The notes: a model not told the origin generated them from the letters alone. Positions 27,291 through 36,784 are shown, numbered from the stretch's first letter. The stretch is 64,000 bases of DNA from Paenibacillus sp. DCT19 (GCF_003268635.1 NZ_CP029639.1:3421501-3485500); one strand, 5' to 3'. Numbers and translations are program-made.

Positions 27291-28443
27291 ATGAATGAAG
27301 CTCTCCAAACATACCTTAAGGACATGCAATTTACAGGTGATCTCAAGAAAGACATCGAAGCCTTTTTTGCAGCGCATGAGGATGATGAGACTCTAGCACA
27401 TACACTCTCGGTTGCTTCAGAAGCCAAACGTGTCGCTACGCTTTATGGAGCTGATCCTGTAAAAGCTGAACAGGCTGCCTTGCTTCACGATATTAGCAAT
27501 GTTGTTCCTGTTGCTGTAATGTTGGATTTAGCGAAGAAACTCTCTATAGAAATCATGGATGAAGAGTATAGCTATGGTCGTATCGTACATCAGAAGCTAT
27601 CCAAAGCTATGGCGAGGCAACTCTTCAACATTACCGATCTAGAGATATTAGACGCAATCGAATGTCACACAACTTTGAAAGCAGAAGCCTCTCTTATGGA
27701 CAAGGTTCTCTTCATTTCAGACAAAATTTCTTGGGAGCTTCCAGGGGATCACCAATACTTACTTGAAGCTAGGTACAAAGTGGATGAGTTAAAATTAAAT
27801 GAAGGCATTCTGATTTATCTGAATCAGGTGTGGGATAATCGTTCCAAGCTAAAATTGATACATCCATGGCTAATTCAAGCACGAGCAGAGCTTATGTCCA
27901 CGTTTCCTGAATTAGAAACAGAACGATTTGTATTAAGACAGATCATACATGATGATGCGAATGATATATTTCAAACCTTTTCTCTGGATGAGGTGACAAA
28001 ATATTATGATGTGGAGAGCTTTACGAATATTGAACAAGCAGAGAAGCTCATTCAAACCTGGCATCATAGATTCGAGAACACGCAGGCGATTCGCTGGGGA
28101 TCGCTTTGAAGTCTGACAACCGAGTCGTAGGGACATGTGGGTTTCACGGTTGGGCGAAGAATCATCATAAAGCGGCAATCGGGTATGAGCTTACTCCACA
28201 ATACTGGCGTCAAGGGTTATGACAGAGGTTTTAGGGAAGATCATCGAGTACGGGTTCACTACGCTTGAATTAAACCGAATCGAAGCCTTTGTTGAACCTG
28301 AGAATGTCAGCTCTAGAAAAGTGCTTGAGAAGGTGGGCTTCCAAGCAGAGGGATTATTAAAGGATAATTACTACTGGAAGAACCGATTTGTAGATAACGT
28401 CATCTATGCTTTAATTAAAAATGACTTTAAGAAGATGACATGA
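27291..28443 (+). pseudogene. YqeK-like HD domain fused to RimJ/RimL-type GNAT, frameshifted twice
   Basis: The first 195 residues resemble the HD-domain Ap4A hydrolase YqeK: the first His in AHTLSVASEAKRVA, the HD pair in AALLHDIS, and later His in VHQKLS and IECHTTL. The rest is a GNAT domain of the ribosomal-protein-acetylating RimJ/RimL type, starting with TERFVLRQI and containing YWRQG-x-MTEVL and the FVEPENVSSRKVLEKVGF block. Adding one G at 28096-28099 and one at 28214-28216 gives one continuous 384-aa protein. Both domains keep their key residues, so the breaks look like errors. The start has AAGGTGG upstream. The fusion may couple nucleotide clearance to acetylation, but that is speculation. 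Confidence 0.75.
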
Positions 28444-28477
28444 TGAGTATCAATCTTACTTACAAGGAGCTAAACCT

Positions 28478-29086
28478 ATGTCACTAGGTCTCATCATCGT
28501 ACTTGTCGTGATCTGGTATTATTATAAGATTCCGAGGAAAGATCAGATAGATACTCAGGCCATCCCGAACGCTTACTGTATCGAATCTAATAACGAAATG
28601 CCAATGCAAGATCATTATGAATGTGCAGCATTTTCTAGTGCTTTCGTTCTGAGAAACTTTGGTGTCGACGCTGATGGTCAGAAGTTATATGAGAAGTATC
28701 CGAGGAAATTGCTCGATGGAACCATTAGTCCTAAGGGGATTATTGTCTTTTTCCAAAGACTGGGGTATGATGCATCTTACCTACGTGGAGACATCGACAC
28801 GTTGAAGAAGCAAATAAGTCTAGGTACCCCTGTGATTATGTTCATTCGAGTAAACCCAAAGCAACGATATTTGCATTTTGTTCCAGTTGTAGGTTATGAT
28901 GAAACGCATTTTTATTTAGTAGATTCATTAAGTCACACCATCAATTGTAACGAAGCGCATTATAATAGAAAAATCTCATTTCGTGAGCTGGAAGGGTTAT
29001 GGAGAACCTGGCTTCCTTTTTGCCAAAATTCGTATATCGTCGTTAAGCACAAAGAAAAACGCAGAGTGGGAGAAGCAGATGATTGA
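28478..29086 (+). CDS. C39-like membrane-anchored cysteine peptidase
   Basis: This 202-aa protein has an N-terminal hydrophobic anchor (residues 2-15) and a papain-like domain of the C39-type. The nucleophile Cys is in YECAAFSSAFVLRNFG near residue 49, and the His is in YLHFVPVVGYD near residue 129, followed by HFYLVDS with the third residue. C39-like domains remove leader peptides or process small substrates. There is no ABC transporter fused or nearby, so bacteriocin maturation is not indicated. The start follows AAGGAG. The stop overlaps the start of the next gene. Confidence 0.75.
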   Translation: MSLGLIIVLVVIWYYYKIPRKDQIDTQAIPNAYCIESNNEMPMQDHYECAAFSSAFVLRNFGVDADGQKLYEKYPRKLLDGTISPKGIIVFFQRLGYDASYLRGDIDTLKKQISLGTPVIMFIRVNPKQRYLHFVPVVGYDETHFYLVDSLSHTINCNEAHYNRKISFRELEGLWRTWLPFCQNSYIVVKHKEKRRVGEADD

Positions 29087-29495
29087 ACTAGATATGGTTA
29101 TGCACCTGTTAATTGATAGTTGTCCTTCTTACAAGGAACGATCAGAGAACTATATGAAAGAAAATTACGAAGAAGGCGAAGAACGGCTGCTTTATATGGA
29201 AATGTCTGATCTGGCTGAACATATTGTTGCTCTGTATAAGAACAAACAAACCGATGAATTTGAGAAGCTATTTGAAACCATAGAACTTCTACATACTGAA
29301 GGAGACAGGGATGTTAGAGTGTTAGCATCCGTAGGTCTTTTGGAGGATATTCAGAATCATATTCTACGCGATGAGAAGTTGACACTGTCAGCATTTGAGA
29401 TACATCTGGGATCAGTGTCACTAGAATGGTGGACGCACTTGATTAATGCTTGGGAAGGCAAAAGTGACTACCTTGGTGGACCCGTTAAGAATTAG
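29079..29495 (+). CDS. Hypothetical protein, 138 aa (immunity-protein-like)
   Basis: The start at 29079 overlaps the C39-peptidase stop and follows GGGAGAAG, so the two are coupled. The protein is small, acidic and helical, with a central MSDLAEHIVAL helix and FEIHLG and SLEWW segments near the C-terminus. It resembles small immunity-type families found next to toxins or peptidases. I make no family claim. Confidence 0.55.
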   Translation: MIELDMVMHLLIDSCPSYKERSENYMKENYEEGEERLLYMEMSDLAEHIVALYKNKQTDEFEKLFETIELLHTEGDRDVRVLASVGLLEDIQNHILRDEKLTLSAFEIHLGSVSLEWWTHLINAWEGKSDYLGGPVKN

Positions 29496-29554
29496 AAGCT
29501 ATTCAAAAAGTAAAAAAAAGCCTAACACAACACACAACAACTAGAGGTGAACAT

Positions 29555-30286
29555 ATGAAAGAGAAGTTAATCCTTGATATAAGACTATTTGAGGAGCCAA
29601 CACGTAACAAACCTCTTCCCCCCTATGCAGGAAACATATATGAGGTACATCAAGAGATTCATCACATCTCCACCAGATTTGCGAGAAAACTAAGAGAGCA
29701 GGGCTTCATTACGGGACGTTATGATCATCTATATATTGTACTAAGTCCTTTCCTTGAGGAGCATACAATAGCAGAGTCGAGTAGACCAACGGAAAAATGG
29801 ATGAAGTATTGTGATGTGGATGTCTCTCCAACCGTATTTAATCGTAAAACGGATCAAGAAAAAGAGCAGTTCATGACGGATCTGTTCGCAAAAGTATTGA
29901 ACCAAATAGCATTGGACGATGATCAGAAGGATATGGTGAGCAATACTCACGATCTGTTACAGCAATTAGGCAGTGAGATCGAAATTACACATATCTCGAA
30001 GATAACCAATAAATTCAGCGCCAAAGTAACATATCAAATTCGGCCTTTCAATAAGAAGTCGCAGGCGATCATTGAATATCACGATTCAGTCAGTCAAGAG
30101 ATAAGGAAATGTGTGTTTCAAGAATTGAACATGTACGAGGATATATACTTTTTGGTCGCTTCAGTATCGCTAAAAAACGGGACATTGTACTTCAAACCAA
30201 GGGTTTCAGAACGTGCGACTTATCATATTAAGTCATACCAAACCCCAATTCATGTTCATATTGCTGATATTCCAGTTATAAGTTAA
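29555..30286 (+). CDS. Hypothetical protein, 243 aa
   Basis: I do not recognise this protein. The start follows AGAGGTGAA. It has no signal peptide or membrane helix. Regular beta patterns appear in the C-terminal half (YFLVASVSL, TLYFKPRV, HIKSYQTPIHVHI), suggesting a beta-rich domain. It ends the long plus-strand array, just before a terminator. Confidence 0.55.
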   Translation: MKEKLILDIRLFEEPTRNKPLPPYAGNIYEVHQEIHHISTRFARKLREQGFITGRYDHLYIVLSPFLEEHTIAESSRPTEKWMKYCDVDVSPTVFNRKTDQEKEQFMTDLFAKVLNQIALDDDQKDMVSNTHDLLQQLGSEIEITHISKITNKFSAKVTYQIRPFNKKSQAIIEYHDSVSQEIRKCVFQELNMYEDIYFLVASVSLKNGTLYFKPRVSERATYHIKSYQTPIHVHIADIPVIS

Positions 30287-30290
30287 CCTC

Positions 30291-30330
30291 ACCGAAAGAT
30301 GAACGCTTAGGTTCATTTTTCGGTTCTTTC
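30291..30330 (+). terminator. Rho-independent terminator
   Basis: ACCGAAA pairs with TTTCGGT and the inner ATGAAC pairs with GTTCAT, followed by a T-rich tail. It closes the gene array that begins near 19 kb. Confidence 0.7.
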
Positions 30331-30449
30331 CGTTTTGTTGCTCAAATATTTAATCCAATGAACAAGTTTTATGCTTGGCCGCATATACATTACTGAAACA
30401 GGTCAAGACTTCGGCTTTCCTAGGTAAGATTATGAACGGAGGGAGAGAC

Positions 30450-30842
30450 ATGGGCATTGAATCATCTTGGATGTTTGATTTGTTTGGAACGGTCTTTCCA
30501 ATTGTGTTTGTACTGATTATAGGCATTGTATTGTTATCCGTGGGCAAAGAAGTGTTGAGATGGGGACGTAACAATACCGAACCACTACTTACGGTTCCTT
30601 CACGAATTACAGGCAGGAGAATGCAGGTTAGTCAGTCGCACGCTGAATCCGGCAGTTCGGCCCGTACATTGTATTACGTCACCTTTGAAGTGGAGAGTGG
30701 GGATCGTCTTGAATTCAAAGTGAGAGGCGAAGAGTACGGTCTATGCTCGGAGGGAGATGAAGGTCGTCTTTCCTTCAAGGGTACACGTTATGTAGGCTTT
30801 GAGCGCAACAATCGACGGTATACAGAGCGTGTACACGGATAA
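30450..30842 (+). CDS. DUF2500-type membrane protein
   Basis: This 130-aa protein has one N-terminal membrane helix (about residues 11-33) and a C-terminal beta-rich domain of the DUF2500 type, with the strands TLYYVTFEVESGD, LEFKVRGEEYGL and the GRLSFKGTRYVGF end. DUF2500 proteins occur widely in Bacillales and enterobacteria; their role is not known. The start at 30450 is set by GGAGGGAGAG. It is a single-gene unit with its own terminator. Confidence 0.8.
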   Translation: MGIESSWMFDLFGTVFPIVFVLIIGIVLLSVGKEVLRWGRNNTEPLLTVPSRITGRRMQVSQSHAESGSSARTLYYVTFEVESGDRLEFKVRGEEYGLCSEGDEGRLSFKGTRYVGFERNNRRYTERVHG

Positions 30843-30850
30843 TTCGACTG

Positions 30851-30880
30851 GCTTGCGCCATCGTGGCGTAAGCTTTTTTT
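30851..30880 (+). terminator. Rho-independent terminator
   Basis: GCTTGCGCCA pairs with TGGCGTAAGC across a three-base loop, followed by seven T. Confidence 0.88.
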
Positions 30881-31032
30881 AATGTCTTTTTGGTGGACAA
30901 GCGTTTCTTAACAGGGTAAACGTGTTTTTATATATAAGAGAGATTCTTTTTCCAAATCCTGATGCCTTCATTCGACATATGTTTGTCCGATAAGGGTCAT
31001 CCTAATTCATAGATTATAGAGGAGGAATAGTT

Positions 31033-31782
31033 ATGTCATTCACAGATCAAGTCGTCGTTGTGACAGGAGCAGCTCAGGGGATTGGGCGTAGTGTGGCGGA
31101 GGCCTATGCCGTTGCAGGCGCAAAAGTAGTATTGGCAGACTACCAGGAAGCAGAGGGCGCAGCAGCGGCGGCTTCCATACGTAATGAAGGAGGCGAAGCC
31201 ATCTTTGTTCAGTGTGATGTTCGGAAAGAGGAGGAAATTACGAACCTGATCAACACAACGCTGGAGGCATTCGATCACATTAATATATTGATTAACAATG
31301 CAGGCGTCGCTAGATGGAAATCTCCTTACGAGCTTACGGTAGACGAGTGGGACGATGTGCTTAATACCAATGTAAGAAGCACCTTTCTTGCAAGCCGTGA
31401 AGCAGCGAAGCATATGAAGAAAAATGAACATGGTGGTGCCATCATCAATATGGCATCGACAAGAGCATCGATGTCTGAGCCTGAAACGGAAGCTTATGCA
31501 GCATCCAAAGGAGCTATCGTCGCACTTACACATGCTATGGCGGTCTCACTGGGTAAAGATCATATTCGGGTCAATTGTATCAGTCCCGGATGGATTGAAA
31601 CAGGAAACGTCGATGAATTGAAACAAGCAGATCATGAACAACATCCTGCAGGACGTGTGGGCATCCCTTCAGATATCTCCCGCGCATGTTTATATTTGTC
31701 GGATCCGAGCAATACCTTTGTCACAGGGACCAACCTGATTATTGACGGAGGCATGACTCGAAAAATGATATATGAGGACTAA
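31033..31782 (+). CDS. Short-chain dehydrogenase/reductase
   Basis: This 249-aa oxidoreductase uses NAD(P) to interconvert an alcohol and a carbonyl. The cofactor loop GAAQGIG is near residue 12, NNAG in INNAGVARW near residue 90, the catalytic Ser in INMASTRASMS near residue 141 and the Tyr-x3-Lys in YAASKGA near residue 155. The C-terminal GTNLIIDGGMT is typical of the glucose-dehydrogenase-like classic SDR subgroup. An acidic Asp at the end of strand 2 (VLADYQEAE) favours NAD over NADP. The start follows GAGGAGGAA. The substrate is unknown. Confidence 0.9.
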   Translation: MSFTDQVVVVTGAAQGIGRSVAEAYAVAGAKVVLADYQEAEGAAAAASIRNEGGEAIFVQCDVRKEEEITNLINTTLEAFDHINILINNAGVARWKSPYELTVDEWDDVLNTNVRSTFLASREAAKHMKKNEHGGAIINMASTRASMSEPETEAYAASKGAIVALTHAMAVSLGKDHIRVNCISPGWIETGNVDELKQADHEQHPAGRVGIPSDISRACLYLSDPSNTFVTGTNLIIDGGMTRKMIYED

Positions 31783-31830
31783 AACCGGGATTTATTTAAT
31801 CAGGTACTTCCCGTCACTCAATAGCGTACT

Positions 31831-31862
31831 TAAGCCCAAGTTAAGCACTTGGGCTTATTTGA
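31831..31862 (+). terminator. Rho-independent terminator
   Basis: TAAGCCCAAG pairs with CTTGGGCTTA, followed by TTTGATTTT. Confidence 0.78.
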
Positions 31863-31925
31863 TTTTAATAACTCGGTTGCTATAATGAATGTGATTTTAC
31901 AACAGTATAGGAATGGAGGGAGTTT

Positions 31926-33682
31926 ATGTTCGGGAAATCATCCCGGAAAGTACTTTGGCTCTTATTGCTGATTGGAGGGATCATAATGACTGGCTTTGAA
32001 TCGACTGCTGAGGCTAGCCCTGATGTTAGAGCTGCCTGGGTGTGGCAGGCGAATTCGATCCGTGACGGAGGAGATGAGCTGCTTGCGAATGCAGCTAAAC
32101 ATAAGATTAATAGACTCTATGTAAATGTGAATATGAACCTTTCAACAGAGATATACCGTGAATTCATTGCCAAAGCGACTAAAGCGGGTATTGCCGTTGA
32201 AGCACTCGGAGGGGATCCATCTTGGGCGATTGAAGGTCGTGAGGGCCCTATGCTTCGACTGGCTTCTTGGGTGAGTGAGTATAATCTTGCGGTGGAAGCA
32301 GCAGAAAGGTTCGATGCGATCCATCTGGATGTTAAGCCTTATGTTCTAGCAGCGTGGAAAACGGATACGGCAGCGTTAGTGCAATCCTGGATGAATAATA
32401 TGACGTTGTTACAGCAACAAGTAGAACAAAATGGAAACATTCAGGTGAATGTGGATTTACCTTTTTGGCTCAATTCGTATACAGTAGCAGGGAAAAGGAC
32501 AACCGAAGATGCAGATAACGAAACGTTATCGCACTGGTTCATCGAGCGGTTTGATCATATTACTTTACTCGTATACCGAGATACTGCACAAGGAAATAAC
32601 GGAATTATTCGCTTAATTGAAAAAGATATGAACGAGGCAGATGCCCAGGAGGTGTCTGTAACCGTTGGGTGAACACCAAACCGATGCCCGGTGAAGAATT
32701 CACCACTTTTGCAGATAAAGGAACAGCCGAGCTTGAAGCCGTGTTGAGTGAAGTAGCAGATTCGTTTCGTGACCATACGTCTTATGCTGGAGCAGCAGTA
32801 CATGACATTGTATATTGGAGCCAGCTAGCTCCAGAAGATGAACCCGCACCGGCACCTGCTCCTGAGAATCCGGTTAGTCCACCCGAAATTCGTGGAACTT
32901 ACATCTGGGAGGCTTCTCAGGTAACTAACGATGGCGGGGAACATATTCTCGAATTTGCAAAAGAAAAAAGTATTAACTTTTTGTATGTCCGCCTTGACTT
33001 GGAGCAGCCTTACTCTAGCTACCGATCATTTGTGAAGCGTGCTGCGGCTCAAGGGATCGAGATTCATGCCATGGGCGGCCATCCCATCTGGGGAAAAACC
33101 GAGAATCGCCCACGTATTCAGCGTTTAATTGATTATGTCGGCAATTACAACGCTGAAGTTGAACCAGATGAACAGTTTAAGGGGATTCATCTGGACATTG
33201 AGCCCTACACCTTGCCTGAATGGCAATCAGATCAGGATAAGCTGCTCAGCGAGTGGGCAGGCAATATTGCTTATTTTCACGAAGAAACGAAGAAATATGG
33301 AAATTTGGAAACGAGTGCAGATCTGGCCGTATGGCTCGATACTTTTCCACTGCCAGGCAAGAACGTCTCGGTCACTGAATTTATGATTGACACATTGGAT
33401 CATGTCTCACTTATGGCATTCCGTAATACAGCTGAAGGTTCCAACGGTATCGCCGCCGTCGTTAGCCAGGAGATGGAGATGGCTGATCGATTAGGCAAAC
33501 CGTTAATGATTTCAGTTGAAATTAAGGAGAATCATGAAGGCAAGCATATTTCTTTTTATGAGGCAGGCGCGTCAGAGATGGAACGTCAATTAGCTTTGTT
33601 GCCAAACCTTCTGTCTAACTTCCAAGCCTATCAAGGTAATATTGTACATGCTTATGATTATTGGGTGGAAGCCAAGCCTTAA
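31926..33682 (+). pseudogene. Secreted protein with two tandem TIM-barrel-like domains, frameshifted
   Basis: A signal peptide (residues 8-30, AEA cleavage region) precedes two homologous domains of about 265 residues, each starting with (A/T)-W/Y-(V/I)-W and a (N/D)DGG(D/E) segment. The linker is PAPAPAPENP. The matching active-site-like strands are FDAIHLDVKPYVL in the first copy and FKGIHLDIEPYTL in the second, so the Glu of copy 2 is Lys in copy 1. Both contain an FDH/LDH-(I/V)-(T/S)-L strand. Adding one G at 32667-32669 joins the frames to 585 aa. It is probably an extracellular glycosidase-like protein; the substrate is unknown. Confidence 0.7.
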
Positions 33683-33711
33683 ATAGGCGAGTTATATAGG
33701 AAATTGGATCT

Positions 33712-33751
33712 CCCGGAATCTCACACGTGCTGAGGTTCCGGGCTTTTTTTT
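33712..33751 (+). terminator. Rho-independent terminator
   Basis: CCCGGAA pairs with TTCCGGG with eight T close behind. Confidence 0.85.
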
Positions 33752-33842
33752 GTGAAAATCCGATATCATCGTGTCACCGAATAGGCTCCTGCACAATACG
33801 ATATACGGTGATGAAGAGCTGATGCAGAGGAGGAAGCAGATC

Positions 33843-34265
33843 ATGGCTGTAATCAAAGCCAACTCAGAAGATGTCAAGCTGCTTGCTAGGCTGTTGAGAG
33901 CAGAGGCTGAGGGTGACGGCGAACAAGGCATGTTGTTAGTCGGTAACGTTGGCGTAAACCGTGTACTGGTGGACTGCTTGGATTTTCGGGATATCCGAGA
34001 TATCAATCGCATGGTGTTTCAGAACCCTGGTGGTTTCGAGTCTACACAGAAGGGATACTTTTATCAGCGAGCAAGACAGTCCGAGATTCGTCTAGCCCAG
34101 CGCGTGATTAACGGGGAGCGTATCTGGCCAGCAAGCAATGCCTTATGGTTTTTCCGCCCTGTAGGTGATTGCCCACCAACATGGTATGACCAGCAAAATA
34201 CGGGTCGTTTCAAAGCACATTGTTTCTTTAGTCCTACAGGGGATGACTGTCCAGAGGTTTATTAG
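33843..34265 (+). CDS. cwlJ: Spore cortex-lytic enzyme CwlJ
   Basis: This 140-aa protein fits CwlJ, a spore cortex hydrolase of the SleB-type catalytic fold that is located in the coat and triggered by calcium-dipicolinate during germination. Visible marks are VKLLARLLRAEAEG with the catalytic Glu near residue 21, GMLLVGNVGVNRVL, the FQNPGGFES segment and the WPASNALWFF block. The length equals that of known CwlJ proteins and there is no signal peptide, as expected. The start at 33843 follows GAGGAGGAAG. gerQ follows 56 bases later, the usual partner that anchors CwlJ in the coat. It would be expressed in the mother cell late in sporulation. Confidence 0.9.
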   Translation: MAVIKANSEDVKLLARLLRAEAEGDGEQGMLLVGNVGVNRVLVDCLDFRDIRDINRMVFQNPGGFESTQKGYFYQRARQSEIRLAQRVINGERIWPASNALWFFRPVGDCPPTWYDQQNTGRFKAHCFFSPTGDDCPEVY

Positions 34266-34321
34266 TATGTGTTTGATTAAGCTAACGCTATTAAGAAATT
34301 AATTTTTGGGAGGAATCATCA

Positions 34322-34813
34322 ATGATTAATCAGCCTTATCAGCCAACACAGGTAATGGGTCAACAAGCGAATTCGCAAGTACAAGGAGCATCTTACAAAA
34401 TCGGTAACGGAGCACCTTCTATGTCCCCAACACCAGGAATGGTGTCACCAAGCTCTACATCTGTTCCGCCGCTTGTCTCCAGTGGCAGCCCAATGACACC
34501 TACAGGAACTGTTGTAACAACAACTGCTCCTCAGTTTGAACAATCCTACATCGAGAATATCCTGCGTCTGAATCTGGGTAAATTCGGTACATTCTATATG
34601 ACGTATGAAGGCAACAAAGAATGGAATGCGCGGATTTTCCAAGGTGTTATTGAAGCTGCCGGTCGTGACCATATTATCATTAGTGATCCAAAAACAGGCA
34701 GACGTATTATGCTCTTGATGGTTAACTTCGACTACGCGACATTTGATGAGCCGCTGTTGTATCAATATCCTGGTGTTATTGGTAACTACCCACAAGCACC
34801 GAGCAGACGTTAG
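34322..34813 (+). CDS. gerQ: Spore coat protein GerQ
   Basis: This 163-aa coat protein is needed to hold CwlJ in the spore coat and is cross-linked by transglutaminase in Bacillus. The N-terminal 80 residues are low-complexity, rich in Gln, Ser, Thr and Pro. The conserved C-terminal domain starts with SYIENILRLNLGK and contains GTFYMTYEGNKEWNA, GVIEAAGRDHIII and LLMVNFDYATFDEPL, typical of GerQ. The start follows TGGGAGGAATC. It lies directly behind cwlJ in the standard gene order and ends at a terminator. Confidence 0.93.
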   Translation: MINQPYQPTQVMGQQANSQVQGASYKIGNGAPSMSPTPGMVSPSSTSVPPLVSSGSPMTPTGTVVTTTAPQFEQSYIENILRLNLGKFGTFYMTYEGNKEWNARIFQGVIEAAGRDHIIISDPKTGRRIMLLMVNFDYATFDEPLLYQYPGVIGNYPQAPSRR

Positions 34814-34863
34814 TCCTTAACATATAGGACGATAAGTAACATACCTAGAACATAGTTCTCCAT

Positions 34864-34916
34864 AGGTTGCTTCTGAATGTAGTTCAAATGCTATGTTCAA
34901 AAGCAGCCTTTTATTT
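34864..34916 (+). terminator. Terminator after gerQ
   Basis: GGTTGCTTCTGAA pairs imperfectly with TTCAAAAGCAGCC and TTTTATTT follows. The region from 34917 to 35110 shows no gene and must contain the sigma-gene promoter. Confidence 0.6.
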
Positions 34917-35110
34917 AGGGTATATTCTCAACTTGAATCCACCATTGAACTAAAGGTAAGGTTAAATAAAATTATTTCAACCAAGTAACCTTATGATCAG
35001 GTAGTGGCACTTATAGATAAGACATGGGCATTGGAATGGAAGATGCGTCATGTTTAGACTGATAAACAGGAGATTTAATACGTTCGACATAAGGAAGGAA
35101 CTGATTAGTA

Positions 35111-36686
35111 GTGAAATCATGGATTGAAGGTGCTGTACGCGGTGAGCCTGATGCATATGAACATCTGGTTACGCAATTCCGGGGAATGGCTCATGCTGTG
35201 GCGTACCATATACTTAAGGACGATTTTTGGGCTGAGGATGTTGTACAGGAAGCTTTCACTGAGGCGTTTGCAAATCTGACTCGATTGGACAAGCCTGAAG
35301 CGTTTCCTGGTTGGTTCAAAGTGATTGTAGAGCGGCAGTGTTACCGCTGGTTGCGACGTAAACGGCATGTCACCATTCCCGTAGAAGAGCTCTCGCATAT
35401 CCACCAGGAAGAGCAGACGAATGATCCCGAGCAGCTATTGTTGCTAAAGGAACAAAATCGCATGTTATATGACTCTATTGGAAGTCTGCCCTCATCGATG
35501 CAGCTTGTTGTAGATATGTTTTATTTCAAAGGGTACTCGCTGAACGAAATTTCGGAATTTTTGAATGTATCTGTCTCTGCGTTGAAAAAAAGATTGTTTG
35601 ATGCCCGCAAAAAACTTAGACGCCACATCCCTGTGGTTGACGTAACTTCCGTATTTACCAATCTCTATGAAGGAGGAAAAGACATGCTTCATATTACGAA
35701 TGGCGACCATGCAGCAGATCGTATCAGACAGAGTGGAATTCAGGGGACGTTCTTGTCTGGAGAGAGCTATATCCATTTGGCCCTGTCTATCGGGACATGG
35801 CGGAGCGGGAGGGGAGAAGTAGACGTGCAGCCTATCTAGAACATGAGCTAGGTATCCCCCAATCCGTTTATTTACAAATTGCCGAGCTGGAACAGAAACT
35901 TCACTCTTTGCATAACGAAAAGGAGATTGTTTTCTGGTTTGAGTATGACCTGTATGATCAAACGATGCTATCGTACCTGCTACACTTTTTCCAAGGACAA
36001 TCGCTCGGAGATACGACCTTGCATCTGTTATGCATAGATTCTCATCCCGAGATTGAACACTTCCGAGGGCTTGGACAGCTCACACCTAAACAAATTGGTC
36101 GCTTATCCGGGACATGGCATGTCATAGGGGCTGAAGAGATGGAAGCTGGGCGTTTGTTCTGGGAAGCCTATACTTCACCGAACATCCAGGATCATATGGA
36201 GTTCTTGACCAAGGATACGTCAGCGTATCCCTTTGCACATACTGCATTTCAGGCGCATCTGTCCCGACTACCTTCAATCACGAATGGATTGGGAATCATC
36301 GAACAGACGACTTTAGAAGCAATCAGAGAGGGGATTAATCGCCCGTATCCACTATTCAAGCATGTTGGGAACCAACTTCATTGGCTTGGGATGGGGATTT
36401 GGAGTATTGGGCTCATCTGCGCAGAATGTCATCTGAGCCGTATGCGTTACTTTCGCTAACTGGTGAAACGAGCTTTCCTGATTTCAAGCAGCATAGTGAT
36501 GAGTTTCGGAATGCCGTTCTCTCTTTAACCCCTCTTGGAATTCAGGTATTAAATGAGGAAGTGGATTGGGCAAGCCTTCGAAGAGAAGAAGCCTGGTTCG
36601 GCGGATTAAGGAACGAGGCAGGCAAAGAGCCGCGCTGGCGCTGGGATCGTACATCGAAGAATGGGGTAGATTCGAATAAAGTTTAA
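35111..36686 (+). pseudogene. ECF-type sigma factor fused to DUF1835-type domain, frameshifted twice
   Basis: Residues 1-165 form an RNA polymerase sigma factor of the ECF group, with region 2 (WAEDVVQEAFTEAF) near residue 40 and region 4 (YFKGYSLNEISEFLNVSVSALKKRL) near residue 140. It runs in frame into a DUF1835-type domain beginning MLHITNGDHAADR. A perfect AAGGAGG with an ATG seven bases on lies inside the coding region at the junction, so a separate C-terminal protein may also be made. Adding one base at 35779-35783 and one G at 36393-36396 gives 525 aa. No anti-sigma gene follows. The start at GTG 35111 is the least certain part. Confidence 0.75.
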
Positions 36687-36784
36687 TAAGAACTTGAAAT
36701 CAAATATGTTAAAGAAATGGCGTTTTCATGTTATTTGTAAAAGAAAAAGCTAGTTTACGTCATTTCAGTGTCATAGGACACGGA

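Noticed and set aside
1532..36686. Reading the broken genes as true pseudogenes under decay
   Set aside because: All breaks are one-base losses in G/C runs and all catalytic or structural motifs are retained; decay would also give stops and substitutions.
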